A stretch of 64,000 nucleotides of DNA from Deltaproteobacteria bacterium. GTDB taxonomy: Bacteria; JAGRBM01; JAHCIT01. Below are positions 15,716-24,753 of the stretch, in pieces. Each line of letters opens with the position of its first letter. Position 1 is the first letter of the stretch. The stretch covers positions 554,771 to 618,770 of the forward strand of contig JAHCIT010000001.1 of assembly GCA_026129095.1 (NCBI GenBank). The letters are read 5' to 3'. A program made the position numbers and the translations under genes. Below the pieces are notes generated by a model. The model saw only the letters and a list, made by a program, of their open reading frames with translations, did not search any database and was not told the DNA's origin.

Positions 15716-17770
15716 TCAGGGCCCAGGATTTGTCACTGTAATTGTTACAAAGCCGGATGACGGCACATGGCCCTGTCCGGAAGTGTAGGCCCTAAGCGTC
15801 GACCCGCCCCATGAACTCAGATCAACACTTGAGCAGGACGCCGAACTGCCTGTGTAAGGGCAAGTCACGATTGGATACTCGAAGACCGGGCGATCGCCGG
15901 AATTGGACGGTGCCGCAACAATCACGATATTGCCGGATGGATTTGGAGTTCCAGAGACCACCGACGCTGGGATCGTGAAGTTGAACGACAGGCCCTCCCC
16001 GGCAGCTACCGTCGTCGGGCTGTTGGTACTGGGCCCGCCCGTCCGTCGGGTCTGGAACGAAATACCGTCAGCTATATTGACCGGTTTGCCGTTAACCACT
16101 CCACCCGGTGGCTGGCAGGTACCGTTTGGGCGGTCACCCGGGACGTTGCTGCCAAAATTGCTCACTGGAAGCGAAATCGTCGGGTCGCTGGCGGGACGGG
16201 CCGAATTGACCAGTGGCAGACCGTTGCCGCTGGAATAGAACGTCGTATAGACGCAGAAGCTGTCAGCCAAGCCGTTGCCATAGTCCGGCTGGATCACACC
16301 GGTGTCCAGACCTTCAGGATCGGGCGCCGGGATCGGAATAAAGGCGCTGGTCGCACGTGCCTCGATAGTCTGGAAGGTGATATCCAAGCTTGATACGTCT
16401 TCGGTAGGATCAACGCCGAAGCCGCTATTACCCCACGCGTATACACCGGACATGAATGCCATCTGGGGTGGCGCAGGGAGCGGATCGGGCGAATCCGCCA
16501 GAGGCATACAGTCCTCGTGGTAAAGAAATCCGGAGTTACCGTCTGACAGGCCTGTCAGATTGCATACATTGAATGACTTGAGCGCTTCACGGATTCCCGT
16601 CTTGTCCGGCTGATTCGCCACCGACAGATCTACTGCAAGACCCAAGGCAGGGATCCACGGACGAAGGGGCTGGTCCTGGTCAAAGTCGATCTCCGCCACA
16701 AGCGCGCCGATCGGAATATTCTGCGGCGAGATGCCCGTTTCAGTCAGCGGGGGAGTATCCGTGTGGGTCCGAATCACAGACACGCCATATTTGCCGGCGT
16801 TGCTAACCGATGTCACAAACCCGGAATTGCCCCACTCGGGATGACGTCCCGGATACCACGCCATAAACCTGTAGTCCCGGCCAACGGGTACATCAGGAAA
16901 CACGTTCGCTTCGTCTGGTTCGGAATTCGGGCAGCTCTCCCCGTCTAGCGCTGCTACAATCTCGTCATTGCAGTTGTACTGGTCATCGGAGATATTCCGC
17001 ACCGGGAATCCGTAGCCGGTGTCCTGGTCGACAAGGCCGATATGCACGAACCGCTCCGGATAGGGATAATCACCGTAGCTGGGAGGCCCCGCATACCGTG
17101 GCAGATTATCGCCTGTAGATGTTACTCCCACGGTAAGGTTGGAACCGGCAGCCCGCCGGGCTTCGATCAGTATCACCTGGCCGTCGCCTGTAATATCTAC
17201 TGTCGCTTCGCCCTCGCACAGTTCCGGAATCACTGAATACTGGGGAGTAGAGCTTCCTGAACTGACCCGGCTCCGCACCCAGGCAGTAAACTCGATCCTG
17301 ATTTCTGTCGGCGGCAACAGAAAGATCGCTGACAGGCCGGCACCGCCATCCGCCGCCGGCAACATGGTCGAGCCGACGACATCAGAGTCACCTTCAAACG
17401 GAAGCGGATTGAGATAGGGGTTCAGATAAACCGCCCGACGCACATGGCTCCGGTTATTACGGTTAACAAATGTCGTCAGGCGGCCCAGTTCGTCCTCGGA
17501 CAGTTCACCGCGTTCAAGTTGTCTGGCGATTTCCTCACCACCGATATCGGTGAACCGGAACCGGATGTATTCCGGCAGCACCTGGCCACTGCAGAGTTCG
17601 TCGGGATCGAACGCCTGCGCGGTCAGCGCCCCGGCATTATCGGCAGTAACGATCTGGATCGGCACGCTGACACGCTCCGGACCGCCGTGTGAAAAGCAGC
17701 CCGTCATCAGCACGGCCATCCCTAAGACGGGTACCAAACCCACAATACGAACAAACGGCTTCCGTAACAT
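15716..17770 (-). CDS. Large secreted lipoprotein of unknown function
   Basis: The 684-residue protein begins MLRKPFVRIVGLVPVLGMAV and reaches a good lipobox, LMTGC, so it is exported and lipidated. I recognise no catalytic domain. It is rich in Pro, Gly, Ser and Asp, has scattered Cys residues, and looks like a chain of beta domains. The pentapeptide GNSGF occurs three times. A C-terminal region resembles a bacterial Ig-like fold. ATG 17770 was preferred over ATG 17806 because AGGAGT lies eight bases before it and it starts at the signal peptide. A terminator follows. Likely a surface protein of this lineage. Confidence 0.75.
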   Translation of the reverse strand: MLRKPFVRIVGLVPVLGMAVLMTGCFSHGGPERVSVPIQIVTADNAGALTAQAFDPDELCSGQVLPEYIRFRFTDIGGEEIARQLERGELSEDELGRLTTFVNRNNRSHVRRAVYLNPYLNPLPFEGDSDVVGSTMLPAADGGAGLSAIFLLPPTEIRIEFTAWVRSRVSSGSSTPQYSVIPELCEGEATVDITGDGQVILIEARRAAGSNLTVGVTSTGDNLPRYAGPPSYGDYPYPERFVHIGLVDQDTGYGFPVRNISDDQYNCNDEIVAALDGESCPNSEPDEANVFPDVPVGRDYRFMAWYPGRHPEWGNSGFVTSVSNAGKYGVSVIRTHTDTPPLTETGISPQNIPIGALVAEIDFDQDQPLRPWIPALGLAVDLSVANQPDKTGIREALKSFNVCNLTGLSDGNSGFLYHEDCMPLADSPDPLPAPPQMAFMSGVYAWGNSGFGVDPTEDVSSLDITFQTIEARATSAFIPIPAPDPEGLDTGVIQPDYGNGLADSFCVYTTFYSSGNGLPLVNSARPASDPTISLPVSNFGSNVPGDRPNGTCQPPGGVVNGKPVNIADGISFQTRRTGGPSTNSPTTVAAGEGLSFNFTIPASVVSGTPNPSGNIVIVAAPSNSGDRPVFEYPIVTCPYTGSSASCSSVDLSSWGGSTLRAYTSGQGHVPSSGFVTITVTNPGP

Positions 17771-18280
17771 AGTCACCACTCCTGCCGACACGCGATTTCC
17801 GCTCATCCCCCAACAAAAGAGGGCCAGACGGCGGTTTCCCTATCAACCACAGCTTATATCTTCAGGGCACGCCTGAAGCCATAACCAGCACAAAAAACCT
17901 ATCATTCCCGGCATTGGTTTGGAAGCGATACACATCACGTCCTGAAAAGTTCCAAGCCCATGAATTTTGGCTGTTTTCCAGTGATTCAACGCACGTTTCG
18001 CCTGTCATTAGCGCAAGTCCGGGCTCAAGCGTGTGACATGGATCCCCAGTTTTCATGCAACCATTGCACGCCCATGCCATGAGGATGTCGCCATCACGGG
18101 ACATTTTATGTCCGGTTTGCCGGAAACCGAATCACAGACCAGAGCTGCAGTAACCCGGTGTGAATGGGCTGCCAGCACAACTATTTGTTAATATTGGGGA
18201 AATCTGGATTATCTGAGCTTCATCAAAAGCCAGCCATTTGGCATAAGCCGTGAATATGAAATCCCAAGGAGTGCTGCCAG
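17771..18280. other. Non-coding spacer with a 19-bp palindrome
   Basis: This 510-base stretch separates divergent genes and is more AT-rich than its surroundings. CTTCAGG (17860-17866) and CCTGAAG (17872-17878) form a perfect 7-bp inverted repeat around GCACG. It could be an operator or a small hairpin for the minus-strand lipoprotein gene. The end near 18185-18270 is AT-rich and probably holds the promoter for the receiver-like gene, but no convincing hexamer pair stands out. An 80-codon minus-strand frame (17862-18104) lacks support and is not called. Confidence 0.5.
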
Positions 18281-18628
18281 ATGATGAAGCGAGGACTGAT
18301 TGCTGGAGCCGACCCCAGTGTTGTCGCCGCCCTGCAGGTAATGCTGTACGGGCAAGTCTGCATCGACTCTCTGCGGGAGGGCTCTGGAGCTGAACTGCTC
18401 GGCGCTGTTTCACGCCGGACCTACGACTGGGTCATGGTCGAGGAAAGCGGGAATTCGCATCTGGATCGGGATGCACTGGCGGCCCTGGCTTCACGCACGC
18501 ATGTCATCGTAGTGAGCAGCCATGACCGGGAGGCTGCCACCGGGCTGGAATCGCAGGCCATTTATCTGGAAAAAGATGCCCGCCTTTCCGAGCGGCTAAA
18601 GACCGTCCAACAGGTCACCGTGCATTGA
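18281..18628 (+). CDS. Stand-alone atypical receiver-domain protein (phosphoacceptor Asp replaced by Glu)
   Basis: The 115-residue protein has the size and strand order of a response-regulator receiver domain. Beta1 is RGLIAGADPS with an acidic residue at 11. Beta3 is YDWVMVE, where Glu54 occupies the phosphoacceptor position. Beta4 is THVIVVSS, with Ser79/Ser80 at the switch Thr/Ser position, and beta5 is AIYLEKDA, with Lys98 as the conserved lysine. There is no output domain. Glu at the acceptor often mimics the phosphorylated state, so it may be constitutively active. AAGGAG lies eight bases before the ATG. The assignment is by fold pattern only. Confidence 0.6.
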   Translation: MMKRGLIAGADPSVVAALQVMLYGQVCIDSLREGSGAELLGAVSRRTYDWVMVEESGNSHLDRDALAALASRTHVIVVSSHDREAATGLESQAIYLEKDARLSERLKTVQQVTVH

Positions 18629-18724
18629 CAGGCACGATACAGCGATAGCGAACAGGGCCGTATTCAGCGGTGGCCTTTCCCTCCCTAATTTCCGCTTGTT
18701 CTTTCCCGCAGGCGGACTAATCCT

Positions 18725-19717
18725 TTGCCGATCATGAACTACCTGCTTGTCTCCGCAGCTACCCTGTTTATTACGCTGGCTCCACCCGATCTTGGCAGCG
18801 ACTCGTCATGGGCCAACTACCTGACTGCCTACCCGGAAGTCCGCCAGCGAATTGAAAATCATGAAAAATGGGTCAAGGCCCTGTCACCGGACAAGACCGC
18901 ATGGGTCGAACTGGCCGACGCCCATTTTGATGCTGACCCGCTCTGGGCACGGGAGATGCTCAGCTTCCTTGATGCGCAGACAGCCAGCACCGAAGTTCTC
19001 ACCGCTACACGGGCGTTGGACCAGTTCCTTGGCGACAACCGGATACACGAGGCAGCGGAACTCGCCCAGGCGAAACTGCTTCTCAATGACGGCTATGCCC
19101 GTGCCTGGCGCGACCTTGTTTCGGCCATGGCCGAAGCCCAGGGGTTTGAATATCACATCCAGTGCTGGAACCATTTTCATACCCAGCGCGTCGAAAGCGA
19201 CATTGTTTTCAATACCAGTGGCCGCGGTGGAATTGAGACCTACCGTCGCCAGTATCCGGGTGCATCGCCCCTATGGCAGCCTTGCCTGGATTTCCTGGAC
19301 CGCAATCCTGCCGTTTACGACGCCGCCCGCCGCTACTTTATGGTCCTGAAGGGCGATACCGGACTTTCCGGCCAGGTGGACCGGCTCTATAGCCGTCTCC
19401 GGCAGGAATCGAACGAGGTGATGCTGGTCGAGATATGGCGTCTCAGACTTCAGATCGCTCGCCACCGGGACTTCTGGGTCCGGTTCCTCAATCACGAGCG
19501 GGCACGGGCCTCCCGGGGTGACAGCGCCCCCGCCCTGCTTCGGATCCGCCGCGAATTTTCTGCCGACTCCGATACAGCTGCACGGCTGGTTCAGTTTCGG
19601 AAATGGGCCCTCGGCATTGAAAACCTGAGCCGCCGCATGCACGTCCGGCGAGTGGCACTCCGGGAAGCGAGCCGTCCGGTCATCCTGAGCCAGCTCCCTT
19701 CCGTCTCCCGGCCATAA
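18725..19717 (+). CDS. Hypothetical exported protein
   Basis: I recognise no family. The 330-residue product has a hydrophobic N-terminus (MNYLLVSAATLFITLA) that could be a signal peptide or anchor. The rest is mostly helical, with many Trp, Arg and Asp residues and Ala-rich helix pairs that could be degenerate TPR-like repeats. TTG 18725 has AGGCGGA at good spacing; ATG 18734 is the alternative. It lies between the receiver-like gene and the AAA ATPase gene on the same strand. Codon pattern and length favour a real gene. Confidence 0.7.
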   Translation: MPIMNYLLVSAATLFITLAPPDLGSDSSWANYLTAYPEVRQRIENHEKWVKALSPDKTAWVELADAHFDADPLWAREMLSFLDAQTASTEVLTATRALDQFLGDNRIHEAAELAQAKLLLNDGYARAWRDLVSAMAEAQGFEYHIQCWNHFHTQRVESDIVFNTSGRGGIETYRRQYPGASPLWQPCLDFLDRNPAVYDAARRYFMVLKGDTGLSGQVDRLYSRLRQESNEVMLVEIWRLRLQIARHRDFWVRFLNHERARASRGDSAPALLRIRREFSADSDTAARLVQFRKWALGIENLSRRMHVRRVALREASRPVILSQLPSVSRP

Positions 19718-19783
19718 CGGCTTGCGGTATTAGCGTGAGAGGCATTACGATGGAGCCATCAGCCTCCGTCACAGGAAGGATAC

Positions 19784-21316
19784 TTGGCTCTGCCCGCTGC
19801 CATTCAGCCATTGCACCAGATCATTACTGATCTGGCCGGAAAAGTCCGCGCCCATTACCCGTTGATCGGGCTTCGCACCACCGAAGAAGAGCGTGCGGAA
19901 CGGGTATTCTCGGACGTATCGAAACAAACAAACCGTCACCTTGTCCGATGGACTACGGCGAGCGGGTTTATCCTGCTCCGCGCAGAGGCAGATACTGCAC
20001 CGAATGGCCCGGTCCAGACCAAAGATCCCACTGGGCTTGCAACTGCGATCGACAATGGTCCGGACAATACAATCTACCTGCTCGAGGACTTCGGCACATA
20101 TCTTGAGTTACCCGTTTTGCGGCGCGCACTGCGCGACCATTTCCGCCGATGGGTGTCACGGGGCATAACCCTGGCCCTGACCGGGCCCACCATCTGGCCA
20201 CCAGACGAACTGGCCACCGATATGGTTGTAGCTGACCTCCCGCTGCCCTGCGGATTCGAGCTGGAACAGCTGGTCCGCAACATCGCCAGAGCCGCCGGGC
20301 GGAATGTAGACGCGCTGGCCGAACGCATAGCGGCGGCGGCCGGGGGACTCACGGAAGCCGAAGCATCACGGCTTTTTCACCGGCTTCTTGGAACGGGAAA
20401 AGACCCCGTGCCGGACGACATCCAGATGCTGATTCGGGAGAAAAAGCAGCTTCTGGGGCGCGGCGAAACCCTGGAGTTTTTCGAATCGCCCGATACGTTG
20501 GCCTCCATCGCCGGCCTCGACAACCTGAAAGAATGGCTCGTAAGCCGGGAGCGGGCATTCTCCCGGGAAGCCCGCGATTTCGGCCTGCCGGAACCCAAGG
20601 GACTTTTCCTCCTGGGGGTCCAGGGGTGTGGAAAGTCGCTGACAGCAAAAGCGGTGGCGAACCTGTGGCGACTGCCGTTGCTCAGGTTTGACCTCGGATC
20701 GCTCTTTTCCAGCGGAAAGTCCGGACCTGAAGAACTGATGCGGAGATCACTCCAGGTGGCAGCATCCATCGCCCCGGCCGTGCTCTGGATTGATGAAATC
20801 GAAAAGGGATTCGCAGGCATAGAAGGCGGCACCGGGACGGCGGCGCGCCTGCTGGGCAGCTTCATCACCTGGATGCAGGAAAAAAATGCTCCGGTATTCG
20901 TTGTTGCGACGGCTAACTCGATCGAACAGCTTCCGCCGGAACTCCTCCGCAAGGGCCGGTTTGACGAGATATTCTTCGTTGACCTGCCAAGCCTTGCCGA
21001 ACGTCGTCAGATTTTCGAAGTTCATCTGAAACACCGGCGGCGCGATCCGGCAGCCTTCGACCTCGACACACTTGCCGCCAAGGCCGACAAGTTCTCCGGT
21101 GCCGAAATCGAAGCCGCAATAGTCGCCGGCCTGTACGAAGCATTTTCGGACGCCCGGGAACTCAACACCGCTGATATCATGAAAGCACTCAAGGAGACCG
21201 TTCCCCTGGCGCTCACCCAGCAGGAGCGAATAAAGGCGCTCAAAGACTGGGCAGAAGGTCGGGCACGGCGTGCATCGGCCGATGCGCGAATGCTGGATCT
21301 GCTCTCCAATCGCTAA
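19784..21316 (+). CDS. Ycf46-like AAA+ ATPase
   Basis: The 510-residue protein has an N-terminal region of about 240 residues like the degenerate domain of Ycf46/CDC48-related proteins, including the strand [12 protein letters not shown] classical AAA module follows: Walker A GVQGCGKS at 278-285, Walker B VLWIDEIE at 333-340, a sensor at [21 protein letters not shown] with arginine fingers, and the small helical lid [10 protein letters not shown]. It probably remodels proteins in the cytoplasm; no protease or membrane domain is attached. A TTG start has AGGAAGGA directly upstream. The PilZ gene follows after 14 bases. Confidence 0.85.
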   Translation: MALPAAIQPLHQIITDLAGKVRAHYPLIGLRTTEEERAERVFSDVSKQTNRHLVRWTTASGFILLRAEADTAPNGPVQTKDPTGLATAIDNGPDNTIYLLEDFGTYLELPVLRRALRDHFRRWVSRGITLALTGPTIWPPDELATDMVVADLPLPCGFELEQLVRNIARAAGRNVDALAERIAAAAGGLTEAEASRLFHRLLGTGKDPVPDDIQMLIREKKQLLGRGETLEFFESPDTLASIAGLDNLKEWLVSRERAFSREARDFGLPEPKGLFLLGVQGCGKSLTAKAVANLWRLPLLRFDLGSLFSSGKSGPEELMRRSLQVAASIAPAVLWIDEIEKGFAGIEGGTGTAARLLGSFITWMQEKNAPVFVVATANSIEQLPPELLRKGRFDEIFFVDLPSLAERRQIFEVHLKHRRRDPAAFDLDTLAAKADKFSGAEIEAAIVAGLYEAFSDARELNTADIMKALKETVPLALTQQERIKALKDWAEGRARRASADARMLDLLSNR

Positions 21317-21330
21317 CATCCGCCCGCCTC

Positions 21331-21684
21331 ATGACAAGCCGCTCCATTCCTCCCTCCCAATCCCGCCGCAGACATCCCCGCGTACCGGTCACCATGGAGA
21401 TCCGGGCGACACAGGCTGCTGGTTCACTGCCATTCGTGGCAAGAAATCTGTCCGGGTCGGGTGTCTTCCTGCACGCCACGCGAGCCTATCCGGCCGGAAC
21501 GGAACTCACGCTCGAGTTCGAACTTCCCTATTCGTCGGGAAAGATCAGAACGACAGCAAAAGTCGTCCGTCATTCGACAGATCCGGCGACCGGCCTCATC
21601 AACGGGATGGGTCTGGAATTCACCAGCCGCACCGATGAAATCGCCGGAATGATTGAGGCATATCTGCAGCAGACTGAAGGCTAA
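21331..21684 (+). CDS. PilZ domain protein
   Basis: The 117-residue protein is essentially one PilZ domain. The cyclic-di-GMP loop is present as SRRRHPRVPV (RxxxR type), followed by the second motif NLSGSGVFLHA (D/NxSxxG). The C-terminal half has the family strand pattern GMGLEFTSRTDE. Cyclic-di-GMP binding is therefore likely. It sits just downstream of the AAA ATPase gene and may report second-messenger levels to that module; this is inference. It converges with the GST-like gene. Confidence 0.88.
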   Translation: MTSRSIPPSQSRRRHPRVPVTMEIRATQAAGSLPFVARNLSGSGVFLHATRAYPAGTELTLEFELPYSSGKIRTTAKVVRHSTDPATGLINGMGLEFTSRTDEIAGMIEAYLQQTEG

Positions 21685-21693
21685 TAGAAAATC

Positions 21694-22395
21694 TCAGTCC
21701 TTGCAGGCAGAAGGGACAGCGGCCAGCGTTTGAACCATCCGGATGACATGGGGCCGACGTTCGATATGGTCGAAACCCTCGCACCCCTCAAACATACGGA
21801 TCAATCCATAGACGGCAAAATCTGCAGACATGGGTTCGGGACCGAAGATAAACGGCGCTTCAGCCAGAAGTTCGTTCAGCCGGTCGAGCTGGTAATCGAA
21901 CAGTTCGGCATTCGCCTTCCATCCGCCGCGGGCATTGGCCAGCTGGCGCATCTGGTAGACAAGAACCCGGCCGCCAGCAATTTGAAGGGCCCTGTTCTTG
22001 AGGCTCCTCGGATACCGCTCGGCATTTATTTGCATCAACTTCTGTGCATTGTCGCCCTGACACCATTTGAACGGCTGAAGTGTCGAGGAAAACGCCTCGT
22101 CAGCCCAGTCCTCCAGAAGGGCATTGAGCGCACCCTCACGCTGGCCTTTGGGATGAATGGGTTTATCCGGAAAACGCTCATCCAGCCATTCGCAAATCGT
22201 GGTCGAATCGGAAACCCACTGGTCTCCCACCACGATGACCGGCACTTTGGTCCGGCCTGTCCGCCGCTTGATTTCAGGCCGTGCCTCCATCGGCGCTTCC
22301 ACGCGGACGTACGGCAGCCCCTTGTAGTCAAGCACCTTTCGGATTTTCTCGCAGTACGGGGATATCTGAAACTGGTGCAGAATGATGGGGTCCAC
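21694..22395 (-). CDS. Glutathione S-transferase-like protein
   Basis: The 233-residue protein has an N-terminal thioredoxin fold with SPYCEKIRKVLDYKGLPY (a Cys in the active-site position). TKVPVIVVGDQWVSDSTTI carries the cis-Pro and the Ser for the gamma-glutamyl moiety. A helical C-terminal GST domain ends the protein. A longer frame exists, but GTG 22395 has AGGAGGAA seven bases upstream and gives the normal N-terminus (MDPIILHQFQISPYCEK). Substrate unknown. The small hypothetical gene at 22452 is upstream on the same strand, 56 bases away. Confidence 0.85.
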   Translation of the reverse strand: MDPIILHQFQISPYCEKIRKVLDYKGLPYVRVEAPMEARPEIKRRTGRTKVPVIVVGDQWVSDSTTICEWLDERFPDKPIHPKGQREGALNALLEDWADEAFSSTLQPFKWCQGDNAQKLMQINAERYPRSLKNRALQIAGGRVLVYQMRQLANARGGWKANAELFDYQLDRLNELLAEAPFIFGPEPMSADFAVYGLIRMFEGCEGFDHIERRPHVIRMVQTLAAVPSACKD

Positions 22396-22451
22396 CGGAA
22401 ATTCCTCCTGAAGGCAGCAGGAGGGTAACACCTTGGCAAAGGCGGGCAAAC

Positions 22452-22703
22452 CTACCGGTATTTCGACCCAATTCGCGCCCGGATGGCCATCTGCGCGCCA
22501 AGAATACCGGCCAGATAGCCATCCTCGAAGTTGAACTGTTCACTCCCCCGAAGTTCCTCGTAGTCATGAGGCTGGGCAAGATCATCCTCGGTAAGATGCG
22601 GAAGGAGCGAACGGCCCAGTTTCAGGAGTTTCTTGCGCTGGAGCTCGGCATCGGCTTCCAAAAGACGGTCAATTTCTTCCAGCAGGATGGTTGGATCAGT
22701 CAT
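22452..22703 (-). CDS. Small conserved-looking hypothetical protein
   Basis: The 83-residue protein has a charged coiled helix (ILLEEIDRLLEADAELQRKKLL) followed by LLPHLTEDDLAQPHDYEEL and a C-terminal segment YLAGILGAQMAIRARI. It has no signal or membrane segment. The ribosome-binding site is weak. I cannot assign a family. The amphipathic pattern, lack of overlap and co-orientation with the GST-like gene support a real gene. Confidence 0.6.
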   Translation of the reverse strand: MTDPTILLEEIDRLLEADAELQRKKLLKLGRSLLPHLTEDDLAQPHDYEELRGSEQFNFEDGYLAGILGAQMAIRARIGSKYR

Positions 22704-22768
22704 GCCAAGGTTGGTAGCTTTTCATCCCGCCGGAGACAAAAATCCACTACCAGGCAGCATGACGACAC

Positions 22769-22990
22769 ATGGGACTGTTCGAAGATGAAATGGAAGCGGC
22801 ACTGGACCGGGCGTCAGCTTCCGGGAGCCCCAAGTGCCCCTGGTGCGGCGAAACAATCTGGCTTCAGGTGGATACCGGGGGCGGTGATAGCCAAACGGTC
22901 ATCGAAGATTGCCCGGTCTGCTGCCGGCCAATCACAGTCCACTGGACGCGGACCGGCGGGCGCTGGCGCGGTGATACCATCCGGTCATAA
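22769..22990 (+). CDS. CPXCG-motif cysteine-rich protein
   Basis: The 73-residue protein has CPWCG near residue 23 and CPVCCRPI near residue 48, the two Cys pairs of the CPXCG family of small zinc-ribbon-like proteins. A short acidic helix ([12 protein letters not shown]) precedes them. Function is unknown; metal binding is likely from the paired CxxC motifs. It is divergent from the gene at 22452 and precedes the thioredoxin-like gene. Confidence 0.8.
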   Translation: MGLFEDEMEAALDRASASGSPKCPWCGETIWLQVDTGGGDSQTVIEDCPVCCRPITVHWTRTGGRWRGDTIRS

Positions 22991-23031
22991 TATTCAACAA
23001 ATCCGGAAATATTCCGGGGAGCAGGTAGATT

Positions 23032-23598
23032 ATGAGGTCATATCCGCAATTCTGGCTTTCTTTATTTCTTCTGGCACTTCTGGCTGCATTTCCAGCACGT
23101 GCAATAGCGGAAGAAGCGACTCCCAAATTGGCCCCGGCACTCGAAGGGCCAACCGTGGGAGGTGCGCCGTTCAGCCTGAAAAAACTTCTCGCCGAAAAAA
23201 AGCCAAAAGAAACCTGGGTACTGTTCTGGGCAACCTGGTGCCCACCGTGTGTTTTTGAGCTGCCCGAACTGGATCGCCTGTGGAGCGAGCTCAAGGGGCA
23301 GGGCTTTGAGCTGGTTACGGTCAATGAAGAGAACATGAACCCTGATATGGCATGGGCAAAAGGGCTTCCAGACTATATCCGGATGCGAAATCTCAGCTTT
23401 GTTGTGGTTGACGACGCTGACGGCAAGATAGCCCAGAGCTGGCCGGTGGAAGGAAAGCTCCCCACCCTGTTTCGACTGGATGGCGAGGGCCGAATCGTTG
23501 CGCAGGAAATAGGTTTTTCCGAGAAAATATTCCGGGAACGCGAGGAGAGCCTTCGCAAGCGGCTGGGCTCCAGTGGCAAAAAGCCGAAGAAGAAGTGA
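23032..23598 (+). CDS. TlpA/ResA-like periplasmic thioredoxin
   Basis: The 188-residue protein has a signal peptide (hydrophobic core 8-20, cleavage after ARAIA) and the redox motif W69-C70-P-P-C73 in FWATWCPPCVFELPELD. It also has a cis-Pro in GKLPTLFRLDGEG. WCPPC is the TlpA/ResA type, used for disulfide reduction or cytochrome c maturation in the periplasm. A basic Lys-rich tail (GKKPKKK) ends it. It converges exactly with the GNAT gene, whose stop begins at the next base. Confidence 0.86.
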   Translation: MRSYPQFWLSLFLLALLAAFPARAIAEEATPKLAPALEGPTVGGAPFSLKKLLAEKKPKETWVLFWATWCPPCVFELPELDRLWSELKGQGFELVTVNEENMNPDMAWAKGLPDYIRMRNLSFVVVDDADGKIAQSWPVEGKLPTLFRLDGEGRIVAQEIGFSEKIFREREESLRKRLGSSGKKPKKK

Positions 23599-24084
23599 TC
23601 ATTCAGATCCAAATTTTCGCAGCGCACCGCCTTCCAGCCGGTATATACGCCAATCGGGCATGATGTCGGCTCCAATAGACCGGTAAAGCGACTGTGCATT
23701 TTTATTCCAGTCGAGCACTGACCACTCAAAACGGGCACACCCGTGCTTGACCGCAATCCGGGCAACAATCTCCAGCAACCGTTTGCCTATCCCCATCCGG
23801 CGGCGGGAAGGGGTTACGTACAAATCCTCAAGCCACAGTCCACGCTTCATACGGAAAGTACTGAAAGTTTCAAAGAAAATGGCATAGCCCACGACGCCAT
23901 GGCCGGTCTCTTCGGCCACAAGACACTGGGCCGCTGGCGGATCACTGAATAGGGCCTCGGCAAGGTCATACGTGGAGCCGGTAAACTGATGTTCCAGCTT
24001 TTCAAATGCCGCCAGCTCACCAATCAGGTCGCGTACCCGCTGCGTATCTGCCATTTCTGCGGGGCGATAGATAATTTCAGCCAT
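23599..24084 (-). CDS. GNAT-family N-acetyltransferase
   Basis: The 161-residue protein has GNAT motif order. An N-terminal beta-alpha unit (IIYRPAEMADTQRVRDLIGELA) is followed by the central VGYAIFFETFSTFRMKRGLWLEDLYV, the acetyl-CoA pyrophosphate loop SRRRMGIGKRLLEIV (R/Q-x-x-G-x-G/A), and the C-terminal CARFEWSVLDWNKNAQSLYRSIGA. This resembles diamine/spermidine-type acetyltransferases. The acceptor is unknown. It is a single gene. Confidence 0.9.
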   Translation of the reverse strand: MAEIIYRPAEMADTQRVRDLIGELAAFEKLEHQFTGSTYDLAEALFSDPPAAQCLVAEETGHGVVGYAIFFETFSTFRMKRGLWLEDLYVTPSRRRMGIGKRLLEIVARIAVKHGCARFEWSVLDWNKNAQSLYRSIGADIMPDWRIYRLEGGALRKFGSE

Positions 24085-24137
24085 TCCGGGTCCATAGCAC
24101 GGAGTTTGGTGGCCTGCACCGGGGTTCTGTTTCTACC

Positions 24138-24165
24138 TTGCGATGAAATAAGGTGGCGGTAAAAT
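24138..24165 (+). promoter_or_regulatory. Candidate promoter for the DUF4124-DUF2804 operon
   Basis: TTGCGA (24138-24143) and TAAAAT (24160-24165) are 16 bases apart and match sigma-70 hexamers well. They lie 35 bases upstream of the ATG at 24200, which itself has GGGGG before it. This is a sequence match only. Confidence 0.5.
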
Positions 24166-24199
24166 GGGGTTATTAGAATGGCAAAGGGGGTAATGAGCC

Positions 24200-24742
24200 A
24201 TGCGCCGAAGCGGAACCGCCTTGATGACAGCAATACTGGTTATATCAACAGCCGGACCGGTTGCGGCCAAACTGTATAAATACCGGGATAACGCCGGCAA
24301 TCTCCATGTGGTCGATGCCTATGAAAAAGTCCCCCGGGAGTACCAGAACCAGGTTTCTCCAGATGGCGAAAAGACCAGGCGGAATGAATACCGTATCCAG
24401 CAAAGTGAGCCCTTGGCAACCGATAGCGGCCTTCAGTCCAGCCCTACTACCCAGGCGCCGCCATCATCCAGAGAACGATGCCAGCAGGATGCTGTCCAGC
24501 TCCGGCAGAAAATTGGTGCCCTTGAGAAACAGGCTGACCAGTGGACACGTGACGAGCTGATGCGCAACTGTCCGGCCGAATCACGTACCGATGACAATGA
24601 CTGTATTGTCGTGGCACCCACTGGAGAAATGAAAGCCATGGTCAACAGCATGCTCGTTGAAACTGAAAAGAAGAACCCCTATCGAAAAACCGTCGAGACC
24701 GAACAGTTACGCCTTAAAAAACTGGAGGCATCCTGTCGGTAG
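24200..24742 (+). CDS. DUF4124-like exported protein
   Basis: The 180-residue protein has a signal peptide (ALMTAILVISTAGPVAA, cleaved before KLYKY). The DUF4124-type segment KLYKYRDNAGNLHVVDAYEKVP follows (W/Y-K-Y-x-D-x-G-x-x-H-hydrophobic). A low-complexity linker and a charged coiled helix follow (QLRQKIGALEKQADQ), then paired Cys near the C-terminus. It is periplasmic. Function unknown. It is the first gene of a three-gene run with DUF2804. Confidence 0.75.
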   Translation: MRRSGTALMTAILVISTAGPVAAKLYKYRDNAGNLHVVDAYEKVPREYQNQVSPDGEKTRRNEYRIQQSEPLATDSGLQSSPTTQAPPSSRERCQQDAVQLRQKIGALEKQADQWTRDELMRNCPAESRTDDNDCIVVAPTGEMKAMVNSMLVETEKKNPYRKTVETEQLRLKKLEASCR

Positions 24743-24753
24743 GATTTTGCGAT

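Noticed and set aside
17862..18104. An 80-codon minus-strand frame in the lipoprotein upstream region
   Set aside because: No ribosome-binding site, no recognisable motif, and its stop falls inside the palindrome. Possible but unsupported.
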